From Ovis canadensis (Eukaryota > Chordata > Mammalia > Artiodactyla > Bovidae): a stretch of 64,000 nt of DNA. The stretch is taken from positions 117,394,501-117,458,500 of the forward strand of contig NC_091248.1 in the NCBI RefSeq assembly GCF_042477335.2. Reading direction: 5' to 3'. This document shows positions 1 to 11,334 of the stretch, in pieces (position 1 is the first letter of the stretch; each line of letters starts with the position of its first letter). A program made the position numbers and the translations under genes. Below the pieces are notes generated by a model, which worked only from the letters and a program-made list of their open reading frames with translations, had not been told where the DNA came from and searched no databases.

Positions 1-716
1 AGGCAGAGCACCGAGAGCTGGTGTGAATGGTGCTCAGCCAGCATGCGGAGCCTCGGGCGAGGCTGGGTGGAAGGCAGGGAACCAAGTCCAGGTGGATGGA
101 AATGTGATTCTAGCGCCCAACTGAGTCATTTGGGCCAAGGATACTGATTTGGCGATCATCTCCAGAGGGATGGTAACAAACTGAAGTCAAATGACTCCAT
201 CAAGGCAGAGAGAGAGAGAGAAACAAGTTTGACCCCACACCCTACAGTGCTATGCTCATTTAAGGCGCGGTGGGGGAGCCCCAGATTCTACACCAGTCAG
301 AAGAGACCACCTTTAGCAATCATTACCAAACAGAGTGCTATTTACACACACTTCTGCAAACCAACTCAGTCAAGCACACAAATTATGCTCCTCCTGACTT
401 AATTTATTTCCATTCACTGACAATCTTCCCCAAACCCCCTCGTCTGCCTGTTTATTGGTATGAACAGCCTACTGATTAGCAATTATCCATAGCGTTAACT
501 CTCTAAGTATCTGTAATTATGACTTCTCTTGGTTTATTTGAGGGCTCCTGGGGACTTCAGGATGAGGAATAGCCTGAAGTTAATGTAAATACTAATTTGC
601 CAAGAAACCAACCAGACCAAATATGCAGATAAGCCAAAAGGCAATTTTCCAAAAGCTGAGGTTCTACCCGCCTGGAGAGTTCTGTATTTGTTTTCACTAT
701 TTAAAGCGAAGTGTTT
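1..716. other. Intronic DNA, nothing recognised
   Basis: Mixed-composition sequence with a short GA run at about 207-222. Short open frames here have no domain or recognisable product. No repeat family recognised. Confidence 0.5.
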
Positions 717-922
717 GCTGCTGCTGCTGCTAAGTCACTTCAGTCCTGTCTGTGTGACCCCACAGACAGCAGCCCACCAGGCTCCCCCGTCCCTGGGATT
801 CTCCAGGCAAGAACACTGGAGTGGGTTGCCATTTCCTTCTCCCATGCATGAACGTGAAAAGTGAAAGTGAAGTCGCTCAAGTCATGTCCGACTCTTAGTG
901 ACCCCATGGACTGCAACCTACC
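717..922 (-). mobile_element. Bov-A2 SINE, truncated
   Basis: On the plus strand it opens with a GCT trinucleotide run followed by the Bov-A monomer and part of the second monomer, which is the reverse of the Bov-A2 dimer. It is flanked by a 7-bp duplication AGTGTTT (710-716 and 923-929), which fixes both ends. The second monomer is cut short compared with full-length copies of about 265 bp elsewhere in the window. Confidence 0.9.
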
Positions 923-959
923 AGTGTTTAAATGCCACCAGTAAACCAATTTCAGCATT

Positions 960-1690
960 TTTAACTTTTTATTATGAAATTTTCAGACATATAGAAGCTA
1001 AGAGACTTGAACACATTACCCAGTGTGAACACCACCTTTCTGCCATGCTCACTTCATCTACCCCTCTTCACAGCTCTTTTCGTTTGTTTGTTTTTTCAGA
1101 TTTTATTTTATTTGATTTTTTTACTTTACAATATTGTATTGGTTTTGCCATACATCAACATGAATCCACCACAGGTGTACACGTGTTCCCAGTTCTGAAA
1201 CCCCTCCCATCTCCCTCCCCAACAGCTTTTTTTTTTTTTTTAATGAAAGTAAAGCAAATCCCAGACACCATTTATTTCACTAGTATCTACTTCAGTGTCT
1301 CTGATAAGGACTTTTCAAAATCATAACCACAATCATTATCACAGCCAACAAAATTAAAAGTAATTCCTAATATCATCTAATTATCTATCCCACACTTAGC
1401 TTTCCTTGACAGCCTCAAAATATTTTTGTATAATTGCTTTTTGCAAATCAGGATTGAACACAGGTGCACAACTGCTTAGGGCGATGTGTCTCCCAAGCCT
1501 CCTTTACTTGGTTAACAGGTCTCCCCTGCCTCTTTTCTTTTTTAAATCTCTCATTATTCACTTGCTAGAGAAAAAGGTCATTTGTCCCTGTAGACAGCCC
1601 ATGTTCTATATTTAGTTGACGATATTCCCATGGTGTCATTTAACATGTTCTTCCAACCCTCAAATTTTCTATAAACTGGGGGTTACATCA
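960..1690. repeat. Old L1M-type LINE 3' fragment
   Basis: The stretch from the T/A-rich start at 960 through about 1610 follows the remembered 3'-end sequence of ancient mammalian L1M elements, for example around 1255-1275 and 1430-1460. It is interrupted by a younger bovine L1 piece at about 1095-1215. No coding capacity remains. Confidence 0.5.
1095..1215 (-). mobile_element. Bovine L1 (L1_BT-type) 3' fragment
   Basis: T-rich start followed by text typical of bovine L1 3' ends (ACTTTACAATATTGTATTGG at about 1122). It sits inside the older L1M fragment. Near-matching ACAGCT sequences on both sides are compatible with a target duplication. Confidence 0.6.
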
Positions 1691-2759
1691 AGAGGCTTTA
1701 TTAAATTCAGGAGCAGTGTTTTTGGCAAGAATACTTTCCAGGTGGCCCACTGCATCACATCAGGAGGTGCCTGATCCCTGGCTGTCCCGCTGGGAGCAAT
1801 ACCAACATTCATCCAGGGCTTTAGGTGGTGACAGCCTGCTCTATCCGTCATAAAGCCCTCCATCAACATCTCACCAAACAATGAAGCAGTCAAGAAGGCC
1901 GCTGCTCACATCTGCTATTTCCTTAAGAAGGTTGAGTTTCTGAACCCTACTTACTCAAAGATATTCCTAACACTCACAGATACAATTACAGAAAGAATAA
2001 TTCTTATTTGGTATTTGAAACAATAACATATTTGTGTGTGTTTGAGAACATTTCTGAAGTCACCTAATTAGGAATTCAATACAAAGATGCTGACCCCTAG
2101 ACTTTTCTTTAGAAAGATTACTTATAAATGACTGACTGTGCATGTAATACAGTAAAGTTCTATGTCTGTCTCTCTCTCTCTCTGGAGTTCAAAGTTCCAA
2201 AAAGACAGTGAATAAAGAATCAAGAAAACTTTAGAAATTATGCCAATTATGAAAGAGCAAGGGAGGAGGAAATAGAAATGGCAGAATATTTCCCAAAGCA
2301 GTACATTTATTTTAGTCCCTTTCCAAAGGAGAGATTAATGAAGTACCAAAATAACCTTAAGACATGATGGTTAAATAGTTTCAATTTCTACTTTTTCCCA
2401 AAGCTCTTAATTAGAGTTTCTAGAAAACAGCCAAAAAGAACCTAAAATCTTTTTCTTCCCTATCCCATAGTCAGATGTTAATAAACAGTATAATACCTGT
2501 GTGGATAGAAGCAGGAGATCTTGCCTCCAAAACTGGCAATGAGAGTTAATACCACCTGAAGAACCATTTAATGATCCTGAGAAAGCCTCCATCAATAGCC
2601 AAGCCTCCCAGGATGCCTGCATTTCCCTCTTGTGCTAGAGAACTTCCAGCTCACTGAACTTCACCAGCCTGGGGCAAGCAGGAGGCGAGCGGAAGGGGCA
2701 CCTGTCGCCAGGTGTGACCTCCAGGTATGATGATGAAAGAGGCTAAATGCAGCAAAGAA
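1691..2759. other. Intronic DNA, nothing recognised
   Basis: Moderately AT-rich unique-looking sequence with a short TC repeat at about 2167-2183. No exon, RNA gene or confident repeat family seen. Confidence 0.45.
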
Positions 2760-2880
2760 AAGAAATAATGCAACAATAAAAATGTTGCAATGACTGCCAC
2801 TGAGTTGCACACTTAATAATCAATGAAATGGAAACTTTTATATTATGTATATTTTACCAAAGCAAAACAACATAAAATGT
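2760..2880 (+). repeat. L1M 3' end remnant
   Basis: Resembles the last 120 bases of old L1 elements: a stretch ending in TATGTATATTTTACC followed by A-rich sequence. Short and diverged. Confidence 0.45.
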
Positions 2881-2934
2881 TTCAATGGTCAACTGAGAGG
2901 GCTACAGGCTCTTCTCAACAGTAACCACCACTCT

Positions 2935-3110
2935 GCCAGCCACTGGGATCCATTATCCTTCTCACTTTACTGGTGAAGGAGATGAGGACCCAAAAGATGA
3001 AGTGCCTTGGTCAAGGCCCACAGTCAGTAAGTGGTTCAGGTTTTGAACACGCATCCATCAGCTGCCAAAGCCCCTTGCTCTCTCACAACACCACACAACC
3101 TCTCTGGGGA
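2935..3110 (+). repeat. MIR SINE
   Basis: Carries the conserved MIR core order: a CCATTTTAC-like segment, GATGAGGA at about 2981, then CAAGGCCCACAGTCAGTAAG at about 3013. Diverged, as expected for this ancient family. Confidence 0.7.
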
Positions 3111-3219
3111 GGGTGTGTTGAACTGCACTCAAAAGTTTTCAAGGCACATTTCTAGATTATCATTCTTGAACAGCTATACACAAAAATCTTCATAATTACA
3201 CAGCAAACGAGAATTCTAT

Positions 3220-3555
3220 TATATATATATTTAAGATTTTTACATTTTTATTTGTTTTTGACCACACCGGGCCTCAGTTGCGGCACGGGCTTCTCTCTAG
3301 TTGTGGCGAATGGGGTCTCCTCTCCAGCTGTGATTTCTCTTAGTTGAGAAGCATGGGCTCTAGGGCTCGCAAGCTTCAGGAGCTGCGTGTAGCACGTGGG
3401 CTCAGTAGCTGGGCTCCTAGGCTCCAGAGCACAGGCTCAATAGTTGTGGTACCTGGGCTTGGTTGCTCCGCGCACATGGGACCTTCCCAGATCAGGGATG
3501 AAACGCATGAATCGGCAGGTGGATTCTTTACCACTGAGCCACCAGGGAGGCCCCA
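3220..3555 (-). mobile_element. CHR-type SINE (long form)
   Basis: Cetartiodactyl tRNA-Glu-derived SINE. In the reverse orientation it ends with the tRNA-like head (CCACTGAGCCACCAGGGAGG, about 3532). Perfect 10-bp target duplication AGAATTCTAT at 3210-3219 and 3556-3565. Confidence 0.88.
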
Positions 3556-3565
3556 AGAATTCTAT

Positions 3566-4039
3566 ATAATAAAAATGGCTTCCCAATATGTTCCTTACAT
3601 GCCAATACAGCCCTATCAACTTGAAAGGCATTAAACAATATTTAAAAGAACCATACAGTAAAAATAACATCTCAACACTAAATCCAAAGAGGCACGAAGC
3701 TGGCTCCTGGCTCAGCTCTGCATCAGGACCGCATAGGGTGCTGCCCCAGGAGGACTCTGTAACTGGTAAAAAGTTGCCTAGGTCCACGGGAGCCTTCCAG
3801 GAAATGGGCTTTCCTGGGCTTTGGGCTGGTAACACGTTTACTCCCCTGACAACCTGGATAAACTACAGTCTGGGCCGGAAGCAGGAACACTCAAGCAATG
3901 AATATAGAGGATCACTATCCCTGGCAACCTAAACATGGTTCCCCAGGGCCTCACACAGTAAACGGACAACTGCGATGTGTCCCTCCAGGTTGCCATCCTC
4001 AACACTAAGAAAGAAGCACCGATACAATGGCAGAGCGCC
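3566..4039. other. Intronic DNA, nothing recognised
   Basis: Unique-looking sequence between a CHR SINE and a MIR. No domain, splice-site pair with coding support, or repeat family recognised. Confidence 0.4.
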
Positions 4040-4240
4040 TCGTCCAGAGGGCCCACTCTGTGCCCAGATGCATTTGCAGGTCCTTCCTGATGTTCACAAA
4101 GCCCTCCAAGGAAGCTGCTGTTAGCATCGCTGTTGCGCCAACAAGGCAGGCAGGCTCAGAGAGTTCCAGCTTGCCCAAAGCCTGGCAAGTCAGGACTAGG
4201 ATCCTGGGCCGTCTGCCTCCAGCACCAACAACATTCAAAA
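4040..4240 (+). repeat. MIR SINE
   Basis: MIR-like order of blocks: TGTGCCCAGATG at about 4060, CTTGCCCAAAGCCTGGCAAG at about 4171, and a GACTAGGATCCTGGGCC block at about 4193. Confidence 0.6.
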
Positions 4241-4289
4241 CTGTTACCCTGCATTAAGAAGACCACACCCACCTCAATACGTGGTGACT

Positions 4290-5290
4290 ACTTAAAAGCA
4301 GCTCCGTTGCCAAAAAGCACAAGAAAAGATGCTCCGTGTCATTAGTCATTAGGAAAACGCAAGTCAAAACCACAACGAGACACCAATTCGCACCCACTAG
4401 GATGGCCAGAAGTTTTTTTTTAAACAAGAAATAAAAAGAAAAAAGAGTCCTGGAAGATGTAGAGTAATTGTAATGCTCATATACTGCTGATGCATCCACT
4501 ACCATAGAGAGTTTGCCGTTATGCAGAGAATCACCATGCTGCTGCTGCTGCTGCTAAGTGGCTTCAGTCGTGTCCGACTCTGTGCCACCCCATAGACGGC
4601 AGCCCCTCCCTGGGATTCTCCAGGTAAGAACACTGGAGTGGGTTGCCATTTCCTTCTCCAATGCATGAAAGTGAAAAGTGAAAGTGAAGTCGCTCAGTCA
4701 TGTCCGCCTATTCGCGACCCCATGGACTACAGCCCACCAGGCTCCTCCATCCATGGGATTTTCCAGGCAAGAGTACTGGAGTGGGGTGCATCGCCTTCTC
4801 CGGAGAATCACCATAGGGCCCAGTAATACCATCCCTAGGTAAATACTTTAAAACATTGGAAACCAGGTGCTCAAAACCCTGTACGAGAATGTTCCCAGCT
4901 GTACTATTGACAATAGCCAACCCCTTAAAACCACTCAATCACTCATCAACAGGTGACTGGATAAACAAAGTGTAGTATATCCATACAATGCAATTTTATC
5001 CGGCCATAAAAAAGAACGAGGTACTCAAACACGCTTCAACGCGGATGAATCTTGAAAAGGTTATGCTAAGTTGAAAGCAGCCGGACACACCCACGAAGAC
5101 ACATACTGTACGATTCCATTTACATGAAATATCCAGAATCAACAAACCCAGTGAGCAAGAAAGCAGATTAGGGGTTGCCAGGGGCTGGGGGCGGGAGCAA
5201 CAGAACCAGACAGTGAATGGTGGTTACACACAACACTGCAAATGTACTTAACGCCACAGAACTGCACACTTTCAAAAGGTTCGCCAGTGG
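4290..5290 (+). repeat. L1M 3' untranslated fragment with Bov-A2 insertion
   Basis: Typical old-L1 3' text is recognisable on both sides of a younger SINE: a block about a GATGGCCAGAAG site at 4402 and, after the SINE, GACTGGATAAACAAAGTG at 4954 and a GGGGTTGCCAGGGGCTGGGG block at 5171. Non-coding remnant. Confidence 0.75.
4538..4802 (-). mobile_element. Bov-A2 SINE, full length
   Basis: Both Bov-A monomers are present, joined by the CATGAAAGTGAAAAGTGAAA linker, with a (GCT)n tail at the plus-strand start. The 12-bp target duplication GAGAATCACCAT (4526-4537 and 4803-4814) lies inside an L1M remnant, so the SINE is the younger element. Confidence 0.95.
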
Positions 5291-5324
5291 TACTTTCAGG
5301 CTGTGTGTGTTTTCCTACAATTGA

Positions 5325-5650
5325 CTTATTGTTGCGCTGGGTCTTCATTGCTGCATGTGGGCTTTCTCTAGTTGCAGTGAATGGGGGCTACTCCTCATTG
5401 CAGAGGACAGCCTTCTCATTTGGGTGGCTTCCCTTGTTTCAAAACACGGGCTCCGGGTGTACAGGCTTTAGTAGCTTCCACGCACGGACTCCATAGTTGT
5501 GGCTGCAAGGCTCTAGAGCTCAGGCTCAGTAGTTGTGGCTCACAGGTTTTAGTGGCTCCGCAGCATGTGGAATCTTCCCAGATTAGGGACTGAAATCGTG
5601 TCCTCTGCATTGGCAGGCAGATTCCTAGCCACTGGACCACCAAGGAAGTC
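5325..5650 (-). mobile_element. CHR-type SINE (long form)
   Basis: Reverse-orientation CHR element ending with its tRNA-like head (CCACTGGACCACCAAGGAAG, 5630-5649). A TACAATT-type duplication flanks it (about 5317 and 5652). It sits at the 3' end of the L1M remnant. Confidence 0.85.
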
Positions 5651-5782
5651 TTACAATTTTTTTTTTTTTTAAGCAACCAGTCCCAGGGCTTGAATACAAA
5701 AACTCCTAGGTGCAAAGTAAACCTTACCCCAACTTACCCTTGGTAAGCTCTCATTATTCTCAAGCTGTCTTTCCTTTCTACC

Positions 5783-5930
5783 AGTGCAGTGCTTCTCAGA
5801 GTGGTCCTGCTCTCAGAATCACCTGAAGACCTTTTAAGAATGTGGATTTCCAGGCCTCTCTCCAGACTCTCCAAGGCGGCAGAAATGCACAGTTTAACAC
5901 CTGCCCCAGAGCCTCAGCATCACCTCTAAG
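5783..5930. repeat. MER5A-type (hAT) DNA transposon remnant
   Basis: Begins CAGTGCTTCTCAGAGTGGTC, close to the MER5A terminal inverted repeat, followed by AGAATCACCTG at 5815. Non-autonomous relic. Confidence 0.65.
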
Positions 5931-7080
5931 ACTCCCATCCCCGTCCTTCTAGCCAGCAAGCCAGTTACTGAAGCTTCTCAAAAGAAAAGTGTTAATCAAC
6001 TTCTTTCCACCTGCTGGCCACGGATGCCTGGGTACCACCTCTGAGCTGTTAGCATCCGCTGTGTTTAGCTCTCAGCTGCTCTTTCCAAGTCAAGCCCCCA
6101 CATCTGACAGAAGCTGACATCGGCCCCACTATTTGAAGTTCTGTTCCACTTCTGATCCACAGAGGTGGTTATCCTGTTTTTGAGACTGATGAAGTGAAGT
6201 AAAGTGAAAGTCGCTCAGTCATGTCCAACTCTTTGCGACCCCATGGACTGTACAGTCCATGGAATTCTCTAGGCTAGAATACTGGAGTGAGTAGCCTTTC
6301 CCTTCGCCAGGGGATGTTCCCAACCCAGGGATCGAACCCAGGTCTCCCGCATTGCAGGCAGATTCTTTACCTGCTGAGCCACAAGGGATTGCATTTCATC
6401 TACCAACGTTTAAAGCTCACACGTCTTACCCAAAGACTGATTTCTGACTATTCCCACTTCAAAACCAGACCGCTAACATGTTTTCTTCTAGGCATATTAT
6501 TAATAAAATTCCTTCAAAACACAATAATTTTAACCTAAGTGGCAGTTTTAAAATGTATCCACAAGTTTAAGTCAATAGCAAGCTTGGCAAAGAACATGTT
6601 TAAGCTGGTTCCCCCTCTCTGAGCTCACTAACCACCACCACCCCCCACCTCTCCCCCAGTCTCTCTCCATCCTTTGCCAGCTTCTCCCCAGTCCTGTGTT
6701 TCTTATCTGCCTCCCATCTTCTCCCTTTCCTCAACTGGATTAACATAAGATTATGAAATCAAATAATTAAGTATACACATTGTTACATTTACTGAGGGAG
6801 GTTTCTATTCTCTGTTTTTAAATACTGGTTACAATTTGTTCTTTTAAATAAACTTTTTTTTTCCTCCTGCTTGTGTGTAAGCCTTGGTTGATTTCTCTAG
6901 AGGCATCAGGGGCCTCTAAGAGAAAAAAGCTCTTGATTGCTGATGCTATTTAAATAAGGAACACAGGGCATCCTCAGTGAGAATTTTAAACCACCCCACT
7001 GTCATGATACAATTCCTCCTTCTTCTGCTTGGCTGCAGAGGCAAAAAGAAAAGGCCCTCATAGACCAAAGATACCATCTG
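5931..7080. other. Intronic DNA around a Bov-tA insertion
   Basis: Apart from the SINE at 6195-6392 nothing is recognised. A pyrimidine-rich stretch occupies about 6608-6735, and AT-rich sequence follows. Confidence 0.4.
6195..6392 (-). mobile_element. Bov-tA SINE
   Basis: Reverse-orientation Bov-tA: BovB-derived part first (GCTCAGTCATGTCCAACTC, 6214), tRNA-like head last (GGGATCGAACCCAGGTCTCC, 6329). Bov-tA is a ruminant SINE joining a tRNA-like 5' part to a BovB 3' end, mobilised by BovB machinery. Confidence 0.92.
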
Positions 7081-7288
7081 TGCGTGCTCAGTCAGTCAGT
7101 CATGTCTGACTCTCTGCAACCCCACAGACTGTGGCCCGCCAGGCTCCTCTATCCATGGGGATCCTCCAAGCAAGAATACTGGAGTGGGTTGCCATCCCTT
7201 CTTAGGGGATCTTCCTGACCCAGGGATCAAACCCGCATTGCCTGCTTCTCCTACACTGCAAGTGGATTCTTTACCAGCGAGTCAGCAA
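7081..7288 (-). mobile_element. Bov-tA SINE
   Basis: Reverse-orientation copy with the internal CAGGCTCCTCTATCCATGGG block at 7140 and the tRNA-like head around 7222-7288. No clear target duplication was resolved. Confidence 0.9.
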
Positions 7289-7609
7289 AATACCTTAATA
7301 CAGAACTTTCAAAAATTGAAAATGCAGGCCTTAAAGCAGTCCTATTAGAGGCACCTGGAGGTCCCCAGTTCTGTGGTCTCCCAATCCACTGTCTGTAGTC
7401 TTCATCCCCACCCAGACAATGACAACAACCGCCCCTGCAACGATACTGTCCCGGCGAAGAACCCCTGCTGTGCGCTGCATCTTCACCGGGGAGGCCTAGG
7501 GAGGGTGGAAAATAACCCCCAAGTCACCATGGTGCCCCCACTGCCATCTGGTGTAGGAAAACCCACAGCAGAATCAGGAAAGCCACAGCAGTGCATTCAC
7601 TTGGAGAAT

Positions 7610-7810
7610 CAATGCTAATATTTATTGACTGCCTGCTATGTGTCAAGCACCCTGCAGGCATTATATCGTTTAATTTCCCCAACACGGTGTTTTACAAAGG
7701 AGGTAACCGAAGCTACGAAGGTCGGGAACCTGCAAAGGCTGGCTGCTAGGAAGTCATGGAATTGGGGTTTCCATGCAAGCCTCTAGCCCTGAGCACTTGA
7801 CCCTCTGGTC
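7610..7810 (+). repeat. MIR/L2-like old repeat
   Basis: TATTTATTGACTGCCTGCTATGTGTC-type opening at 7618 followed by a diverged block in which AGGAGGTAACCGAAGC can be matched to the MIR core. Family assignment between MIR and reversed L2 is uncertain. Confidence 0.5.
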
Positions 7811-7990
7811 AGACAGCCCAAGTGGTGGTCTCCAAACTGATGGAGTGACACACTCCGTTAGTAAGTGATGAACCATGTGAAAATATGACCTGCTCAATAA
7901 AAGGTTAATTTTAAAAAATGTTTTAACAAAGTATAATACCATGCCTGCTGGTTCTGGCTAGAAGCTTGTAATCCAGGGTTTAGATAATAC

Positions 7991-8314
7991 ACTTGCTGGA
8001 AAACAGTTAAGTTACTGGAATTAAGAAAATCCTCAAAGATACAAAAAGTGTCAGAGAGTCTGAAGGTTCTCCATTTCAACCTCAGGAGACTCTTCGATAC
8101 AAACACCTAGAGAAGCAAGGGGGAGAAGAAGTTCAAGAGTGAACCTTGCAACTTGCTGGAAAATAGTTAAGTTACTGGAACCAAGAAAAACCTCAATGAT
8201 ACAAAAGTTTCGGAGACTTTGAAGGTTCGTTCTCCTTTTGCGATCTCAGGAGACTCTTATACACAAGAGTCTAGAGACGCAATGGGGAGAAGAGGTTCAG
8301 GAGTGAACCTCACA
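7991..8314. repeat. Two-copy tandem duplication, 160-bp period
   Basis: The 160-bp block starting ACTTGCTGGA at 7991 repeats starting at 8151. Matching landmarks recur in order in both copies: AGTTAAGTTACTGGAA, CTCAGGAGACTCTT and GTGAACCT. The copies differ by scattered substitutions and small indels (second copy 164 bp), so the duplication is not recent. It matches no repeat family I recognise. Confidence 0.9.
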
Positions 8315-9086
8315 AAATAAAGGGGACAGGGTGAAGGAAAAGGGGTCACAGAGATTCAGTCCCAGCACAGTGCCCCAATTGAGGAAAGCAGGCTTGGTGA
8401 GGCCAAGTATTAGTTCATTCCAAGAAAAGACACACATCTACATTTTGATGCAAAATCTCCCGATTTTTAAGTGCTGGCAATTCTTCTGACATTTACAAAT
8501 AATCTTCAAGTCAATGAAACCACATCATCAGGTTTGAGCTCAAAGTCAGAGTAGAGGAGATGTTTGTGCCAGGATGAAGAGGCCCTAAAGCTACCTAAGC
8601 GTTGCTGGCGTTCCCTGCAATAAGTGCAGAGGACCAGCAGCACCCAGGACCTGGGAGAGATCCAGAACCACCTGCAACAGCCCAGGATCCCAGAGACCCA
8701 TGGGTGTGTCACACACATCAAGCAAACACATCTGAGCCAGTCCCCAGCAGGGCACAGGGCAGCCTGTGCAAGTCCAAGAGTGCAGTGAACAGATCTGAAG
8801 TCAGCTGCCCATGCCAAGCCACAAGCCTCCTAACTGACACTACATTTTCAGGAGGAAGACTGAGGCCACCTTACTTCAAGATCTGCACAAAACTAACCCT
8901 AACCCTGGCAACAAGCTGTGGACAAGTTTGTGTATTACATGACTGCACATGCTAATTTACCATTTCAGCTCTTACACCAGGGCAGGGATCACACTGGAAG
9001 AAGAGGACACACAGCGGAGCTTCGGATGGGCGAGTGACATTCTATTTCTTGATTTCAGTGTTATTATACCCCTGTATCGTTTGTGC
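8315..9086. other. Intronic DNA, nothing recognised
   Basis: Unique-looking sequence. Open frames on both strands around 8506-8955 overlap each other and lack any recognisable domain. Confidence 0.4.
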
Positions 9087-9290
9087 AGGGCTTCTCTGGT
9101 GGCCCTGCCTGCCAATGCAGCAGACGAGGATTCAAATCCTGGAAGATCCCCTGGAGAAGGGAATGGCAACCCAGTCCAGTATTCTTGCCTGGAGAATCCC
9201 ATGAACAGAGGAGCCTGGTGGGCTACAGTCCATGGGGGGGGGGGAGGGGGTCACAAAGTGCTGGACACGACTGAGAGACTAAACAACGAC
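9087..9290 (+). mobile_element. Bov-tA SINE with internal G-run
   Basis: Forward Bov-tA (head GGGCTTCTCTGGTGGCCCTG at 9088, tail GGACACGACTGAGAGACTAA at 9263). The usual CATGGGGTC junction is expanded to a run of about 11 G, then A and 5 G, at about 9233-9250. Confidence 0.92.
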
Positions 9291-9621
9291 ACTGCGAGTT
9301 CACTGGGTTACACACTTAAGAGCACTTTTCTATGAATACATGCGAAGGTATAGACAGATAAGTAGAGAGAGAAATACACAAAATTTCAAAAGCTCAATTT
9401 TTATGAAACTTGAAAAATCCTTAAGACACTTCTAACGGATCCAAACACCCACACTAAGCTGCTCACTTAGTTAAAGCCACTCAACTACTGTTTGGAAAAG
9501 GAAAGGTTGGCTACAAGTCTTCCCTCTTTCTAGCCTTACTAGGCTTCAAGAAAAGAGAATATACTGTGTGAGCTTAAATTTGCGCTGTGAGATGAATTCT
9601 CGAAAAGCTCTATGAAAACTG
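9291..9621. other. Intronic DNA, nothing recognised
   Basis: AT-rich sequence between two SINEs with no recognised feature. Confidence 0.4.
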
Positions 9622-9890
9622 CCTCTGCTGCTGCTAAGTCGCTACAGTCGTGTCCAACTCTGTGCAACCCCATAGATGGCAGCCCAACAGGCTCCCCCGT
9701 CCCTGGGATCCTCCAGGCAAGAGTACTGGAGTGGGTTGCCATTTCCTTCTCCAATGCATGAAAGTGAAAAGTGAAAATGAAATCGCTCAGTCGTGTCCAA
9801 CTCCTAGCGACCCCGTGGACTGCAGCCTACCAGGGTCCTCTGTCCATGGGATTTGCTAGGCAAGAGTACTGGAGCGGGTTGCCATTGCCT
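9622..9890 (-). mobile_element. Bov-A2 SINE, full length
   Basis: (GCT)n at the plus-strand start, two Bov-A monomers, and the AATGCATGAAAGTGAAAAGT linker at about 9753. No target duplication resolved. Confidence 0.92.
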
Positions 9891-9962
9891 CTGGAATCTC
9901 TAAATTCTATACAAAATGCCTTAGGGGACTTGTCATTTAAAAACTATTCAGCACAAGAATCA

Positions 9963-10125
9963 CTTCCAGGGACTTCACTGGTGGTACAGTGGCTGGGGCT
10001 CCACATTTGCAATGCAGGGGACCCAGGTTTGATCCCTGGTAAGGCAACCAGATTCCACATGCCAGAACTAAGAGTTCACATGCTGCAACTAAGACCAGGC
10101 ACACTCAACTAAAAAATATATACAT
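9963..10125 (+). mobile_element. CHR-type SINE
   Basis: Forward tRNA-like head (GGGACTTCACTGGTGGTACA, 9969), B-box-like GGTTTGATCCC at 10026, and an A/T-rich tail at 10110-10132. Confidence 0.85.
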
Positions 10126-10135
10126 ATATAAAGAA

Positions 10136-10245
10136 TGCGTGTGCTAAGTCACTTCAATCATGTGCGACTCTTTATGACCCTACAGACTGTAGCCCGCCAG
10201 GCTCCTCCATCCATGGGATTCTCCAGGCAAGAAAATTCTCCATTG
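10136..10245 (-). mobile_element. Bov-A monomer fragment
   Basis: A single reversed Bov-A monomer abuts the tail of the preceding CHR SINE (GTGCTAAGTCACTTCAATCA at 10140, then CAGGCTCCTCCATCCATGGG at 10199). Confidence 0.82.
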
Positions 10246-11184
10246 CCACCGCAGCTGCCATGCTCCTGCTCTCCCCTGGGGCTGAAAGCTCACACTCCCA
10301 TCAGATCATCTCTCCTACTTTGCTGACACTATCGGCACCATCTCACACGAGGTCCCTGCCACCTTCACCCTCACCTCCACCTGCTTCGTCACCACAGTTA
10401 CCTCCCTGTTGTTCCTTCATCCCCAAGGTCAGGTGCGCCTCTCCCTTCCCCCAACCACACATCTCCTCTGAATAAGCTGAATCCCAAACACGGCATCGCA
10501 GAAGGCAGGCTCCGCAGGACACCCCACCACCACCACCATCAACTGACTTCTCTCCCTTTTCCTCAGGGTCTTCTCTCTCTCCTGCAAACAGCACAGGCTT
10601 CCTCTCCCTGAAGCCCTCTCCTTAACCCTGTTGCTGCCCCTCACCATCTTTCTCTTTCTCTTTCCCTTCCCTGGGCATTTCCTGGAACGTACCCTTGACC
10701 TCCTCCCCGTGCATGTCCTCTTTGCTAGCTCTGCACCCATGGGGCTGGCCCAAGGGACTGTTTACGTCCGTCTCCGCAGTTCTGCAAGAGCTGCTCCCAG
10801 GTGAACAACCGCTCGGGCTTAAGCTATCAACCCACTCATTAGATGCTACTACCTGCTCTCCCCACAGAACAACCGACTCCAGAGAAGGACACTTTTTAAT
10901 AAAGTACTCAAAACTCAACAACTCATCCCCCTGGGATCGCGCACAAACTATCTGAGAGATCAATAATAAAACGCTAATCAGCAAACACTCCTGATCCAAC
11001 AGAAATTCTGTACGTCCTGATGTGCAGACTACAGGAGAAAAGAACACGATATAGATGCCTGCACACTAACCAGGAATTTAAAAGTACTTCCTGAACTGAT
11101 GTTACAGAGTGACCTCTGTAAACACTGCAGGATGCCACTGCTCTGTTTTAATCAGTCCGGCTCCAAACCATAACTGATAAGTAC
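10246..11184. other. Pyrimidine-rich intronic DNA
   Basis: From about 10255 to 10700 the plus strand is strongly C/T-rich, which gives overlapping open frames on both strands. No domain or homologue is recognised, so these are composition artefacts. The rest is unique-looking. Confidence 0.5.
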
Positions 11185-11330
11185 TGAAAGAACAGTCTCT
11201 TGAATCAGACAAACTGGGTTTGAATCTCCACTAATGTTGGGTTGATCAATCCCGTCCTCGGTGTTTCCAAACATAAAATGTGGAAAATACATGCTCCAGA
11301 GGGTCATTAGAGAGATTAAAATAGCACAGG
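11185..11330 (+). repeat. MIR SINE
   Basis: MIR-like blocks in order: AATCAGACAAACTGGGTTTGAAT at 11204 shortened here to its key core TGGGTTTGAAT, then CATAAAATGTGGAAAATA at 11274 and AGAGATTAAA at 11312. Confidence 0.7.
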
Positions 11331-11334
11331 GGGC

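Noticed and set aside
7991..8314. CRISPR-like or satellite array
   Set aside because: Only two long units with no spacer structure in a mammalian intron; treated as a tandem duplication.
10343..11047. Basic and hydrophobic open frames in pyrimidine-rich DNA
   Set aside because: Overlapping frames on both strands; composition-driven, no recognisable protein.
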